This document shows, one piece after another, positions 18,636 through 29,566 of a stretch of 64,000 bases of DNA. The stretch covers positions 90,451 through 154,450 of the forward strand of contig CACDWM010000002.1 of NCBI GenBank assembly GCA_902556505.1, read 5' to 3'. The notes under the pieces are model-generated. The model was not told where the DNA came from. It did not search any database and was given only the letters and a program-made list of their open reading frames with translations. Positions within the stretch are counted from its first letter, which is position 1. Every line of letters starts with the position of its first letter. The translations under genes and the position numbers were made by a program. This DNA comes from an uncultured Pelagibacteraceae bacterium (GTDB lineage Bacteria > Pseudomonadota > Alphaproteobacteria > Pelagibacterales > Pelagibacteraceae).

Positions 18636-20972
18636 ATGAATAAATTTTTAAGAAATATCTTTATTTTAATTACGTCTTTTATTCTATTATCAGCAATTTC
18701 GATAATAAGCATCTTATGGACTTATTCTAATGATTTACCAGATTATAAATTTCTTAAAAATTACAAACCTCCTGTTTCCAGTAAAGTTTACTCTGGTAAT
18801 GGTGATTTGGTGGCAGATTTCTCACAGGAAAAAAGAGTATTTGTTCCATTTAATTCAATTCCAAAAAATGTAATTAACGCATTTTTATCTGCTGAAGATA
18901 AAAATTTTTTTAAACATCCAGGTGTTGACGCTAAAGGCGTTATTAGAGCAGTAATAAACAATATTTCAAATATTTTATCTTCTAAAAGATTGGAGGGAGC
19001 ATCTACAATTACTCAGCAGGTGGCAAAAAACTTTCTACTAACAAATGAAGTAAGTTTAAATAGGAAAATTAAAGAGGCAATTCTAGCTTTTAGAATAGAA
19101 AGAGCTTTATCTAAAGAAAGAATTCTAGAACTTTATCTAAATCAAATTTATCTTGGAAGTGGAGCATATGGAGTAGCCGCCGCAAGCTTAGAATATTTTG
19201 ATAAATCCATTAAAGATTTGAATTATTCAGAAGCTGCTTTATTAGCAGCTTTACCAAAAGCACCTAGTAGATATAATCCTTATAGAGATCCAGATATAGC
19301 AAAATTTAGAAGAAATTTAGTTTTAAAAAATTTGTTAGATAATAATTATTTGACTTCACAGTGGTATGAAAAACTTTCACAAGAGGAAATAATTTTAAAA
19401 AAAAATAAAAAAATTTATTTAGAAAATGCTCAATATTTTATTGAGGATGTCAGAAAGGGTGTAATTGAAACTTTGGGATATGATAAAGTTTACAAACAAG
19501 GGTTTAATATCAATACTCCAATAGATTTAAATTTACAAACAATTGCTACAAAATCTCTACGAAATGGATTGATAAAATACGATAAAAGAAAGGGATGGAG
19601 AGGACCACTTACTAATAAGATTTATAATTCAGGATGGAAAAAAGATTTAGAAAAGTATAAATTAGAAAATTCAATCAATTGGAAATTAGCAATAGTTAAA
19701 AAAATAAATAAATTTTCAGCAGAAATAGAAACAGAAGATAATATTAAAGGTGTTATAGAATATCAGAGTATTTCTTGGACAAAGAAAGAATTTGATAAAT
19801 TATTAAAACCTGGTGATGTAATTTACGTTAAAAACGCTAAAGAAAATATTTTTAATTTACAACAACTGCCAAAAGTAAATGGTGGAATTGTTGTGATGGA
19901 TCCATATACTGGTAGAGTTTTAGCACTAAGTGGTGGTTTTAGTTTTAAGCAAAGTGAGTTTAACAGAGCTACTCAAGCTAAAAGACAGCCTGGATCAGCT
20001 TTCAAACCATTTGTTTATGCCTTAGCCTTAGAGAATAATTTTACACCAACATCATTAGTTCTAGATGCACCTCTGGTTTTAGATCAAGGAGATGATTTAA
20101 AAATGTGGAAACCAGAAAATTATGGAAAGAAATTTTATGGACCATCAACTTTAAGGGTGGGCTTGGAAAAATCTAGAAATTTAATGACAGTAAGAATAGC
20201 CCAAAATCTTGGTGTAGAGAAAATAGTTGATTTTTCAAAAGCATTAAAAATTTATGATAATCCAGAAGAGCTTTTATCTATATCTTTGGGATCTGCTGAA
20301 ACAACTTTATTAAAACTTACATCTGCCTATTCGGTTTTTGTTAATGGAGGAAAACTTGTTGAACCAATACTGATAGATAGAATTCAAGACAGTGAGGGAA
20401 ACACTATTTTTAATAATGATAAAAGAAAATGCATTAATTGTGATCAAATTTCTTATTTAACCAACGATTATCCAGAGATTAAAAATAACTACACTCAAAT
20501 TTTTTCTCCAGAAACAGCTTTTCAAATGACATCCATTTTAGAAGGAGTTGTTCAAAGAGGAACGGCTAAAAAACTAAAAGATTTAAATTTAAATATTGCA
20601 GGTAAAACTGGGACAACAAATAAAAATACAGATACTTGGTTTATAGGTTTTACCTCAAATGTACTAGTTGGTGTTTATGTTGGTTCAGATAATCCAACTC
20701 CATTAGGAAAATATGAAACGGGATCTAAAACAGCTTTGCCAATATTCAAAAGTTTTATAAGTGATTCTATAAACAAAAATGATGCAAGACCATTTAAGGC
20801 TGCTAAAGGCACAGTGATGATGGTTGTTGACCCTTTAACAGGTCAAAAAGCAAAATTTAACTCAAACAATACTATTATTGAGGTTTTTAAAAAAGAAAAT
20901 GTGGTTGATGGAAAAGTACTTTATACAAATTCAGATAGATTAGATTCAAATAATATATTAAAGTTTTATTAA
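18636..20972 (+). CDS. mrcA: Penicillin-binding protein 1A
   Basis: GT51 motif EDKNFFKHPGVD...GASTITQQVAKNFLL and transpeptidase motifs RQPGSAFKPF, GKTGTTN. Confidence 0.93.
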   Translation: MNKFLRNIFILITSFILLSAISIISILWTYSNDLPDYKFLKNYKPPVSSKVYSGNGDLVADFSQEKRVFVPFNSIPKNVINAFLSAEDKNFFKHPGVDAKGVIRAVINNISNILSSKRLEGASTITQQVAKNFLLTNEVSLNRKIKEAILAFRIERALSKERILELYLNQIYLGSGAYGVAAASLEYFDKSIKDLNYSEAALLAALPKAPSRYNPYRDPDIAKFRRNLVLKNLLDNNYLTSQWYEKLSQEEIILKKNKKIYLENAQYFIEDVRKGVIETLGYDKVYKQGFNINTPIDLNLQTIATKSLRNGLIKYDKRKGWRGPLTNKIYNSGWKKDLEKYKLENSINWKLAIVKKINKFSAEIETEDNIKGVIEYQSISWTKKEFDKLLKPGDVIYVKNAKENIFNLQQLPKVNGGIVVMDPYTGRVLALSGGFSFKQSEFNRATQAKRQPGSAFKPFVYALALENNFTPTSLVLDAPLVLDQGDDLKMWKPENYGKKFYGPSTLRVGLEKSRNLMTVRIAQNLGVEKIVDFSKALKIYDNPEELLSISLGSAETTLLKLTSAYSVFVNGGKLVEPILIDRIQDSEGNTIFNNDKRKCINCDQISYLTNDYPEIKNNYTQIFSPETAFQMTSILEGVVQRGTAKKLKDLNLNIAGKTGTTNKNTDTWFIGFTSNVLVGVYVGSDNPTPLGKYETGSKTALPIFKSFISDSINKNDARPFKAAKGTVMMVVDPLTGQKAKFNSNNTIIEVFKKENVVDGKVLYTNSDRLDSNNILKFY

Positions 20973-22073
20973 TGGATAATAATTATCAAAATTTAAAAGA
21001 AGAGATTAAAAAGATAAATCAAAAAATACAGGAGTATCTTTGAAAAAAACAATATCCACTCAAAACTTCAATCTTTAAATTCACAAATGCTTAGCGCCAA
21101 TTTTTGGCAAGATAAAAATAATTCTCAAAGAGTAATCAAAGAAAAGAAATTTTATGAAGATTTAACTAATTCTTTAAATAATAATATTGAAAAACTTAAA
21201 GATTTAGATGATTTGAATCAACTGGCGTTTGAAGAAGAGAATTTACAAGTTCAAAAAGAAGTTCTCCAAAATATAAAAGACTTAAGAAGTGAGGTTAAAA
21301 AAAATGAAATTAAATGTTTTTTATCTAATGAAGCAGACCCTTTAAATTGTTATATAGAAATACATGCTGGTGCTGGAGGCACAGAAAGTCAAGATTGGGC
21401 TGATATGCTGAGAAGAATGTATTTAAAATGGTCTGATAAAAAAAATTTTAAATCAAGTTTGATTAGTGAACATAGAGGTGACGAGGCTGGAATAAAGTCT
21501 GCAACAGTTAAAATAGATGGTGACTATGTTTTTGGATGGTTAAAAAAAGAATCAGGAATACATAGATTAGTTAGGATATCTCCATTTGACTCTGGAGCAA
21601 GAAGGCACACAAGTTTTGCAAGTGTTTGGATTTATCCAGTTGTAGATGAAAATATAAATATAGAAATTTTAGAAAAAGATTTAAGAATAGACACCTATCG
21701 TTCCAGTGGAGCAGGCGGCCAGCATGTTAACACTACTGATAGTGCAGTTAGAATAACGCATATTCCATCAAAAATTGTTGTTCAGTGTCAAAATGAAAGA
21801 TCTCAACATAAAAATAAAGAAACATGCATGAACATGTTGAGAGCGAGATTATATGATTATGAAATTAAAAAAAGAGAGGAAGAAAATCAAAATGTTGAAA
21901 GTTCTAAATCTGAAATAGGGTGGGGGCATCAAATTAGATCTTATGTTCTTCAACCTTACAGACTTGTAAAAGATAATAGAAGTAATTTTGAAAGCAGTAG
22001 TCCCGATAAAGTATTGGATGGGGATATTGACGAATTTTTGGAACAATCGCTTTATAAATTAAATGAAAAATAA
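20972..22073 (+). CDS. prfB: Peptide chain release factor 2, expressed by programmed +1 frameshift
   Basis: ORF0 from ATG 20972 (MDNNYQNLKEEIKKINQKIQEYL) stops at TGA 21041-21043 in context CAGGAGTATCTTTGA. The +1 frame continues EKNNIHSKLQSLNSQMLSANFWQ... into the tracked ORF (21087..22073) with GGQ motif 'SSGAGGQHVNTTDSAVRITH'. Confidence 0.95.
21031..21044 (+). promoter_or_regulatory. prfB programmed +1 ribosomal frameshift site (internal SD-like AGGAG + CTT TGA)
   Basis: aGGAGTATCTTTGAA, same layout as the E. coli RF2 site (AGGGGGTATCTTTGAC). Confidence 0.93.
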
Positions 22074-24492
22074 TATTTTAAAATATTTTATCCTGCTTCT
22101 GTCGGTGTTAGTTATTATAACAGTTTACCTTAGCTTTGTAGGTATAGAGACAAATAAATTTAACGATCAAATAAAAAAAAGAATTTCACTAATAAATAAA
22201 AATATAGATATAGATTTAAAAAAAATTAAATTAACTCTAGATCCTTTTAAACTAAAAATTTATGCAAAAACGATCGGTACCACATTATATTTTTCAAAAA
22301 GACCTTTAGAATTAGAAAGTATTAAAACGCAAGTTTCGCTAAGTTCTTTAATTAAAAATAAGATTTCATCATCGAATATAGAGATACAAACTAAGTCTAT
22401 ATTACTAAATGATTTAATTAAATTTATTCGAACCATAAATAACAAACCTCAATTATTTATATTAGAAAAAATTGTAAAAAAAGGTCATGTAATTATAGAT
22501 TTGAGTTTGAACATCGATGAAAATGGCAAATTTAAAAATGATTATAAAATTGAAGGTTTGATAAAAGATGCAAGTATAGATTTTTTAAATAAGGCTAATT
22601 TAAAGAATATAAATTTTAATTTTAATTTTCAAAAAGATAATTATCATTTTGATGAAATAAATTTTAACGTAGAAGAAGTAAATTTTATTTCAAAAACATT
22701 AAACATAAAAAAGAAAAAAAATAGTTTTTTAGTTGATGCTGTTATTGAAACCGATCAGTCAAGTTTAAATTTAAATATATTAAAATTATTAAATTTAAGT
22801 TTTGAAAATATAGTCATTGATGAAGCTAAATTTAAAACAAATAATGAATTTTCTTTAGAAATAGATGAAAAATTCAAAGTTAAAAATATTATATTAAGTT
22901 CTGATATAAATATTACCCAGTTAAAATATAAAAACTTAAAAATAATTAAAAACTATTTTCCAGAGGTCGATAACTTAATTTTACTTGATAATCACAAATT
23001 AAATTTAAATTATAAGGATAACAATTTGTCAATAAGCGGCGAGGGACAAATTAAGTTAAATGCTAACGAAGCAGATGAAATAAAATATTTAATTAATAAA
23101 AAAGATAAAGATTTAAGTATAGATTCAGAATTATTTGTAAAAAATATAGTTTTAGAACAACAAGATTCTTTAAAAATTTTCTTCCCTCAAATCAATAAAA
23201 AAATTGATTTTAATAATCAGAAATTAAGAATTAAATTTAAAAATAATAATCTTACTTTTTCAGGTTCTGGAAAATTTAAAATAGATAAAGATTTTGAAGA
23301 AATTGATTATATTATTGAGAAAAAAGAAAATAAAATAAACTTTAATACTAATTTAAATATAACAAATACAAAATTTACAATTGATAACATTAATTATCAA
23401 AAAAAAGATGGTAGTAACATGAATCTTCAAATTAATGGAGAATTAAAAAATAATAAAAATCTTAATATCAATAGCTTTGTTCTTAATGAAGAAGATAACA
23501 ATATTAAAATTAAGAATTTATCTCTAAACAATTTTAATCAATTAATTGAAATTGATCAGGTAAATTTTAATTATTTAGATACAGAAAATAAAAAAAATAA
23601 TTACAATATAAAAAAAATAGAAGGCCAAAAATATTTAATTGATGGCACCTCGTTTAATGCAAATTCTTTAATTTCGAATTTACTAGATGCTGATGATAAA
23701 AAAGAAAACAATTTCTTTGAAAACAACATAAGTATAGATCTAAATTTAGATGAAGTTTATTTTGATAAAATATATTTTGTTAAGGATTTAGATGGAAAGA
23801 TAAACATTAATAATAATAAAGTAGCAGAGGCAGATATTTTGGCTTCTTTTAAAAATTCACAAAATATAAAATTTACAATTAGAACAAATAATCAAGGTGA
23901 AAAAATTACTACTCTTACTTCATCTATGGCAAAACCCCTTGTTGACAGATATAAATTTATTAAAGGATTTAAAGATGGTAGGGAGGGATATTTAGATTTT
24001 TACTCGCTTAAAAAAAATGGAGTTTCAACTTCTAAATTAGTAATTGATAATTTTAAAGTTAAAGAAATTCCAGCGCTAGCCAAGTTGTTATCTCTTGCAT
24101 CTCTTCAAGGAATAGCAGATTTACTTACAGGAGAGGGTATTAGATTTACAGATTTTGAGATGAATTTTACTAATCAAGATAAGATTATGAAAATTGAAGA
24201 GCTATACGCAATTGGCCCAGCTATATCAATTTTATTGGAAGGTTACATTGAAGAGGATAAATTAATTAGTTTAAAAGGAACCCTGGTTCCAGCAACGACT
24301 ATTAACAGATCTATTGCCTCAATACCTTTGCTTGGAGATTTATTGATTGGAAAGAAAGTAGGTGATGGTGTTTTTGGAGTCAGTTTTAAAATAAAAGGTC
24401 CTCCTAAAGATTTAGAAACTACTGTAAATCCTATAAAAACTTTGACGCCTAGATTTATTACTAGAACTTTAGAGAAAATTAAAAAAAATTAA
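22063..24492 (+). CDS. Large AsmA/YhdP-like membrane-anchored protein
   Basis: N-terminal TM, long beta-strand-rich Asn/Lys/Ile-rich region, C-terminal FTDFEMNFTNQDKIMKIEELYAIGPAISILLEGYI...GTLVPATTINRSIASIPLLGDLL typical of the AsmA-like C-terminus. Confidence 0.72.
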   Translation: MKNNILKYFILLLSVLVIITVYLSFVGIETNKFNDQIKKRISLINKNIDIDLKKIKLTLDPFKLKIYAKTIGTTLYFSKRPLELESIKTQVSLSSLIKNKISSSNIEIQTKSILLNDLIKFIRTINNKPQLFILEKIVKKGHVIIDLSLNIDENGKFKNDYKIEGLIKDASIDFLNKANLKNINFNFNFQKDNYHFDEINFNVEEVNFISKTLNIKKKKNSFLVDAVIETDQSSLNLNILKLLNLSFENIVIDEAKFKTNNEFSLEIDEKFKVKNIILSSDINITQLKYKNLKIIKNYFPEVDNLILLDNHKLNLNYKDNNLSISGEGQIKLNANEADEIKYLINKKDKDLSIDSELFVKNIVLEQQDSLKIFFPQINKKIDFNNQKLRIKFKNNNLTFSGSGKFKIDKDFEEIDYIIEKKENKINFNTNLNITNTKFTIDNINYQKKDGSNMNLQINGELKNNKNLNINSFVLNEEDNNIKIKNLSLNNFNQLIEIDQVNFNYLDTENKKNNYNIKKIEGQKYLIDGTSFNANSLISNLLDADDKKENNFFENNISIDLNLDEVYFDKIYFVKDLDGKININNNKVAEADILASFKNSQNIKFTIRTNNQGEKITTLTSSMAKPLVDRYKFIKGFKDGREGYLDFYSLKKNGVSTSKLVIDNFKVKEIPALAKLLSLASLQGIADLLTGEGIRFTDFEMNFTNQDKIMKIEELYAIGPAISILLEGYIEEDKLISLKGTLVPATTINRSIASIPLLGDLLIGKKVGDGVFGVSFKIKGPPKDLETTVNPIKTLTPRFITRTLEKIKKN

Positions 24493-25718
24493 TTTAATTC
24501 AATTTTAATATGTCTTTTTTTTCCAAGGGAAAGTTTAAGATAGTTATCTTTAAATAAATTTTTATTGATTTCGAATTTTTCATCTGAAATGACACTGTCA
24601 TTTATTTTAACCGCATTCCCTTTTAAAAGTCTTCTGATTTCGCTTTTAGAGTTTTCTAGTTTAGATAATAAAACAAGGTCTACTATATTTATTTTTTCTT
24701 TTAATTTATTTGATTGAACATTAACTTTAGGCAAGTTCGAACCCAGAGCGTTTCCGGAAAAAGCCTCTTTTGCTGCTTGCTCAGAATTTTTAGCTGCTTT
24801 CTTTCCATGTAACATTTCTGTAGTTTTATTCGCAAGGAGTATTTTTAATTCATTTATATCTTTATCTTTAATTGTTTCTATTTCCTTAATTTCGATTTCA
24901 GTGAACATTTTTAAAAATTTAATTACATCTCTATCATCTACATTTCTCCAAAACTGCCAATAATCATAAGGTGATAAATATTTTTCATCCAACCAAATGG
25001 CCCCACTTTCAGTTTTTCCCATTTTAGCTCCAGTTGCTAGCGTAATTAAGGGCGTTGTTAAACCATAGGTTTGATTATTAGAATATCTTTTTATTAGCTC
25101 AACACCATTAACAATATTTCCCCATTGATCAGAACCTCCAATTTGTAATACACAATTTTCTTTCTTATTTAATTCAAGAAAATCATATGCTTGTAAAATC
25201 ATATAGTTAAACTCCATGTAGCTTAGAGATTGTTCTCTATCTAATCTGAGTTTTACACTATCAAATGTTAGCATTCTATTTATCGTGAAGTGTTTTCCGA
25301 TATCTCTCAAAAATGAAATATAATTTAAATCTTTAAGCCAAGTATAATTGTTTACAAATATTGGCTTTGTATTCGGATCATCATTATCTAAAAATTTTTT
25401 TAAAATATTTTTGATATTTTTAATATTTTTTTCTATTTCTTCTTCACTTAATATTTTTCTAGTTTTGTCTTTACCAGACGGATCCCCAATTCTTGTAGTT
25501 CCTCCACCAAGTAAAACTATTGGTCGATGCCCATTTTTTTGAAGAAGTCGTAAACACATTATTTGCAGTAAGCTACCTACATGTAAGCTTTCAGCCGTAC
25601 AGTCAAAACCTATGTAACCTTTAATATTTTCTTGATCTAATTGTTTAGATAATTCATCTTCACTTGTGCATTGATAGAAAAAACCTCTATCTTTAAATTC
25701 TTTTAAAAATTTATTCAT
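24489..25718 (-). CDS. tyrS: Tyrosyl-tRNA synthetase
   Basis: GYIGFDCTAESLHVGSLLQI, LQIGGSDQWGNIVNG, KMGKTESGAIW. Confidence 0.96.
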   Translation of the reverse strand: MNKFLKEFKDRGFFYQCTSEDELSKQLDQENIKGYIGFDCTAESLHVGSLLQIMCLRLLQKNGHRPIVLLGGGTTRIGDPSGKDKTRKILSEEEIEKNIKNIKNILKKFLDNDDPNTKPIFVNNYTWLKDLNYISFLRDIGKHFTINRMLTFDSVKLRLDREQSLSYMEFNYMILQAYDFLELNKKENCVLQIGGSDQWGNIVNGVELIKRYSNNQTYGLTTPLITLATGAKMGKTESGAIWLDEKYLSPYDYWQFWRNVDDRDVIKFLKMFTEIEIKEIETIKDKDINELKILLANKTTEMLHGKKAAKNSEQAAKEAFSGNALGSNLPKVNVQSNKLKEKINIVDLVLLSKLENSKSEIRRLLKGNAVKINDSVISDEKFEINKNLFKDNYLKLSLGKKRHIKIELN

Positions 25719-25763
25719 AAGTTTATAGTTACAATATACAAATTTTTTTTAAAAAACATATCA

Positions 25764-26906
25764 ATGAAAAAAAAATTATATACTGCAATTGGATTAATGA
25801 GCGGAACATCTATGGATGGTATTGATCTATCTATAATTAAGTCAGATGGATATGATGAATTTTCAGATATTTTAGATGATTATTATGAATACGATAAAAA
25901 TCTTCAAGATCAGTTAGTTCGATTAAGAGATTTAGTCATAACTAAGAATGATCTTTTACAAAATTCGGAAAAATTAAGAGAATTAGAGCGTAATTTAACT
26001 CTTTTTCATGCAGATGCAGTAAACCAATCATTAAAAAAATATAGAGATCCAATTGATCTGATAGGTTTTCATGGTCAAACAATCTTCCATAACCCACATG
26101 AGAAAATTACTAATCAATTAGGAGATGGAAAATTATTGTCCCAAATAGTCAAAAAAAAAGTCATATACGATTTTAGACAAGCAGATATTCAAAATAATGG
26201 TCAAGGTGCACCTTTAACACCAATTTTTCATCATATTTTATCAAAAAAAATCAATCAAAATTTTAATATTAAATTTCCAATATGCTTCTTAAATATTGGT
26301 GGTATAGCAAATGTTACAAAAGTTATTAATGACTCAGATAATTTTCAAAATAACCTTTCTGCTTTTGATATAGGTCCTGGCAATTGTTTAATTGATGAAT
26401 GGGTAAGAAAGAATTCCAATAAAAAATTTGATAAAAATGGCGAAATAGCTAATGTAGGGAAAGTTGATCAATTAATTCTAAATCAGGCAATAGATAATTT
26501 TAAAATAAATTCTTACTCCCAGTCATTGGATATTAAAAATTTTGATGTATCATTTGCTAGAGGATTATCTTTAGAAGATGGTTGTGCTACTATAACAGAT
26601 TTTACATCATATTTGATTGCAGAAGGATTAAAACATGTTAGTCAAAAAAAAAGTATTACATTTTTGCTTTGTGGTGGTGGTAGAAAAAATACTAATTTAA
26701 TTAATTGTATAAAAAATTATATATCAAATGAAAATAATATTACTTTGGAAATTATAGATAATTATAATTTAAATGGTGATTATGTTGAATCTCAAGCATT
26801 TGCATTTTTAGCTATAAGGTCTTTTTTAAATTTACCAATTTCTTTTAGCACAACAACTGGATGTAAAGACTTTACAGTGGGTGGAAAACTTGTAGAAAAT
26901 TTTTAA
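25764..26906 (+). CDS. anmK: Anhydro-N-acetylmuramic acid kinase
   Basis: GLMSGTSMDGIDLS, GFHGQTIFH, LNIGGIANVT, FDIGPGNCLIDEW. Confidence 0.93.
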   Translation: MKKKLYTAIGLMSGTSMDGIDLSIIKSDGYDEFSDILDDYYEYDKNLQDQLVRLRDLVITKNDLLQNSEKLRELERNLTLFHADAVNQSLKKYRDPIDLIGFHGQTIFHNPHEKITNQLGDGKLLSQIVKKKVIYDFRQADIQNNGQGAPLTPIFHHILSKKINQNFNIKFPICFLNIGGIANVTKVINDSDNFQNNLSAFDIGPGNCLIDEWVRKNSNKKFDKNGEIANVGKVDQLILNQAIDNFKINSYSQSLDIKNFDVSFARGLSLEDGCATITDFTSYLIAEGLKHVSQKKSITFLLCGGGRKNTNLINCIKNYISNENNITLEIIDNYNLNGDYVESQAFAFLAIRSFLNLPISFSTTTGCKDFTVGGKLVENF

Positions 26907-27559
26907 TATAGTGCAGTTTCTTTTTTTATATATTTATCAAGATGTTTAACTAAAGAGTCACTTGTTTTCGAAAAGAAATGATTAGCCTCTGATATTGCAT
27001 TAAATTCTACTTTAATTCCTTTTTGAGCACTTAATCTTTTATCTAATTCTGTAATGTATTCTACTGGTACTAATTCATCTTTTTTACCATAAGCAACTAA
27101 ACCAGAAGTTGGGCACGGAGATAAAAATGAAAAATCATAAACATTTGGTTGAGGTGAAATAGCTATAAATCTGTTTATTTCTGGTCTTCTCATTAATAAT
27201 TGCATTGCAATCAAAGATCCGAATGAAAATCCTGAAACCCAACATTGTGAATTGTCAAAATTTTCTCTTTCTAACCAATCTAAAGCCGCTGCAGCATCAG
27301 CAAGTTCGCCTTGACCATTATCAAATTCTCCATCGCTTTTACCAACACCTCTAAAATTTACTCTGCAAACAGAAAAATCGTTATCCATAAATGTATGGAA
27401 AGTATCTACTACAACTTTATTATTCATCGTTCCTCCATATTGAGGATGGGGTTGTAATACTAAAGCAATTGGTGAAGTATTTTTTTTACTTTTATAATAT
27501 TTAGCCTCAAGTCTTCCTGCAGGACCAGGTATAAATATTTCTAAAATTTTATTATCCAT
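26903..27559 (-). CDS. Alpha/beta hydrolase
   Basis: VCRVNFRGVGKSDGEFDNGQGELADAAAALDWL, WVSGFSFGSLIAMQL. Confidence 0.85.
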   Translation of the reverse strand: MDNKILEIFIPGPAGRLEAKYYKSKKNTSPIALVLQPHPQYGGTMNNKVVVDTFHTFMDNDFSVCRVNFRGVGKSDGEFDNGQGELADAAAALDWLERENFDNSQCWVSGFSFGSLIAMQLLMRRPEINRFIAISPQPNVYDFSFLSPCPTSGLVAYGKKDELVPVEYITELDKRLSAQKGIKVEFNAISEANHFFSKTSDSLVKHLDKYIKKETALY

Positions 27560-27643
27560 AAACGATATTGATTATTATTCTCAAAAAAAATGTACGTTTA
27601 TCACAAGTCAGCGACAATATGTTAGTTTTTTTTTATACTCTAA

Positions 27644-27664
27644 ACTTGACCATTTTGGTCAAGT
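27644..27664. promoter_or_regulatory. Perfect 21-bp palindrome over the putative iscR/suf promoter
   Basis: ACTTGACCA-TTT-TGGTCAAGT. TTGACC (27646-27651) can act as a -35 box with TATAAA (27668-27673) 16 bp downstream; 33 bp upstream of the Rrf2 ORF. Confidence 0.75.
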
Positions 27665-27696
27665 ATATATAAAAACCCACAATTTAAGGGTAAAAA

Positions 27697-28122
27697 ATGA
27701 AACTTACATCAAAAGGTAGATATGCCGTAATGGCTTTAGTTGATTTAGCTAGGTTTGATAACATCAATCCAGTATCACTAAGAGATATATCATTGAGACA
27801 AGGTATATCTTTAGATTATCTAGAGCAAATTTTTTCTAAATTAAAAAAAAACGAAATTGTTAAAAGTATTAGAGGAACTCAAGGAGGATATGTTCTCAAT
27901 AAAAATCCTAACGATATTAAATTAACAAATATTTTTAATGCTGTTGATGAAAAAGTAAAAACAGTTCAGTGTAAAAAAGAATCAAAAAGAGGATGTAACG
28001 GTAAAGCCACAAAATGTATAACTCACAATCTTTGGAATGAATTAGAAATTCACATAAATACATTTTTTGAAAATAAAAGCTTAAAAGATTTGTTAAATAA
28101 TAATAAAGAAACAAGAGTTTAG
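27697..28122 (+). CDS. iscR: Rrf2-family transcriptional regulator (IscR-like)
   Basis: [58 protein letters not shown], with a Cys cluster C-X(7)-C-X(6)-C; first gene of the suf operon. Confidence 0.88.
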   Translation: MKLTSKGRYAVMALVDLARFDNINPVSLRDISLRQGISLDYLEQIFSKLKKNEIVKSIRGTQGGYVLNKNPNDIKLTNIFNAVDEKVKTVQCKKESKRGCNGKATKCITHNLWNELEIHINTFFENKSLKDLLNNNKETRV

Positions 28123-28123
28123 A

Positions 28124-29566
28124 ATGGATAAAAGACAAAAAGAGATAAATAATTTAAAAGACTATAAATATGGTTTTTCGACAGATATAGAAAATATTCA
28201 AGCCCCAAAGGGTTTGAATGAAGATGTTATTAAATTTATATCTAATATTAAAAAAGAACCTACATGGATGCTTGAGTTTAGACTAAAAGCTTTTGAAAGA
28301 TTTAAAGTATTAAAAGAACCAGATTGGCAGAAACCTAAATTTCCAAAAATAGATTATCAAGATTTATATTATTACTCTGCACCAAAAAGCATGAAAGATA
28401 AGCCAAAGAGCTTAGATGAACTGGATCCTAAACTTTTAGAAACTTATAAGAAACTTGGAATTCCTTTGCAAGAGCAAGCGAGATTAAATGGAATAGCTGT
28501 TGATGCTGTATTTGATTCAGTTTCTGTAGCTACTACTTTTAAAGATGAATTAACAAAACAAGGAATTATATTTTGTCCTATATCAGAGGCAATTCAAAAT
28601 CACCCTGAATTAGTCAAAAAATATTTAGGCTCTGTAATCCCAACAAGTGATCATTTTTTTGCAACATTAAATTCAGCAGTTTTCACAGATGGTTCTTTTG
28701 TATACATTCCAGAGGGTGTTAGATGCCCAATGGAACTATCAACTTATTTTAGAATTAATGCATCTAATACAGGTCAATTTGAAAGAACTTTAATTATTGC
28801 AGATAAAGGAAGTTATGTAAGTTACTTAGAGGGATGTACAGCTCCAATGAGAGATGAAAATCAATTACATGCTGCTAATGTAGAGCTAGTTGCTCTCGAT
28901 GATGCAGAAATAAAATATTCAACTGTTCAGAACTGGTATCCAGGTGATCAAGATGGCAAAGGTGGAATTTATAATTTCGTAACCAAAAGAGGTTTATGCA
29001 AAGGTAAAAATTCTAAGATTTCATGGACACAAGTTGAAACAGGTTCTGCAATTACCTGGAAGTATCCTAGTTGTATTCTTAAAGGAGATAACTCTGTTGG
29101 TGAGTTCTATTCAATAGCTATTACTAACAATCATCAAAAAGCAGATACAGGTACCAAAATGATCCATCTAGGTAAAAATACTAAAAGTAAAATAATTTCT
29201 AAAGGAATATCAGCAGGTAGTTCAGATATGACATATAGAGGTTTAGTTGATATTTCATCAAAAGCTAAAAATTCAACTAATTATACTCAGTGCGACTCTT
29301 TATTAATGGGTAACAAATGTGGAGCTCACACTGTTCCTTATATAAAAAATAAAAACTCCGAGTCCAATATTGCTCATGAGGCTACCACATCCAAGATTAG
29401 TGAAGAGCAGCTACATTATTGTCAACAAAGAGGATTAAATCCAGAGGAAGCTGTTGGCTTAATTGTTAACGGTTTTTGTAAGGAAGTATTGCAACAATTA
29501 CCTATGGAATTCGCTGTAGAAGCGCAAAAACTTGTAGGCATCAGTCTGGAAGGAAGTGTGGGTTAA
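28124..29566 (+). CDS. sufB: Fe-S cluster assembly protein SufB
   Basis: [64 protein letters not shown]. Confidence 0.97.
   Translation: MDKRQKEINNLKDYKYGFSTDIENIQAPKGLNEDVIKFISNIKKEPTWMLEFRLKAFERFKVLKEPDWQKPKFPKIDYQDLYYYSAPKSMKDKPKSLDELDPKLLETYKKLGIPLQEQARLNGIAVDAVFDSVSVATTFKDELTKQGIIFCPISEAIQNHPELVKKYLGSVIPTSDHFFATLNSAVFTDGSFVYIPEGVRCPMELSTYFRINASNTGQFERTLIIADKGSYVSYLEGCTAPMRDENQLHAANVELVALDDAEIKYSTVQNWYPGDQDGKGGIYNFVTKRGLCKGKNSKISWTQVETGSAITWKYPSCILKGDNSVGEFYSIAITNNHQKADTGTKMIHLGKNTKSKIISKGISAGSSDMTYRGLVDISSKAKNSTNYTQCDSLLMGNKCGAHTVPYIKNKNSESNIAHEATTSKISEEQLHYCQQRGLNPEEAVGLIVNGFCKEVLQQLPMEFAVEAQKLVGISLEGSVG

Noticed and set aside
21041-21043. In-frame TGA at the start of prfB as a pseudogene or sequencing error
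   Set aside because: Context AGGAG-TAT-CTT-TGA matches the known RF2 recoding site and the +1 frame continues correctly.
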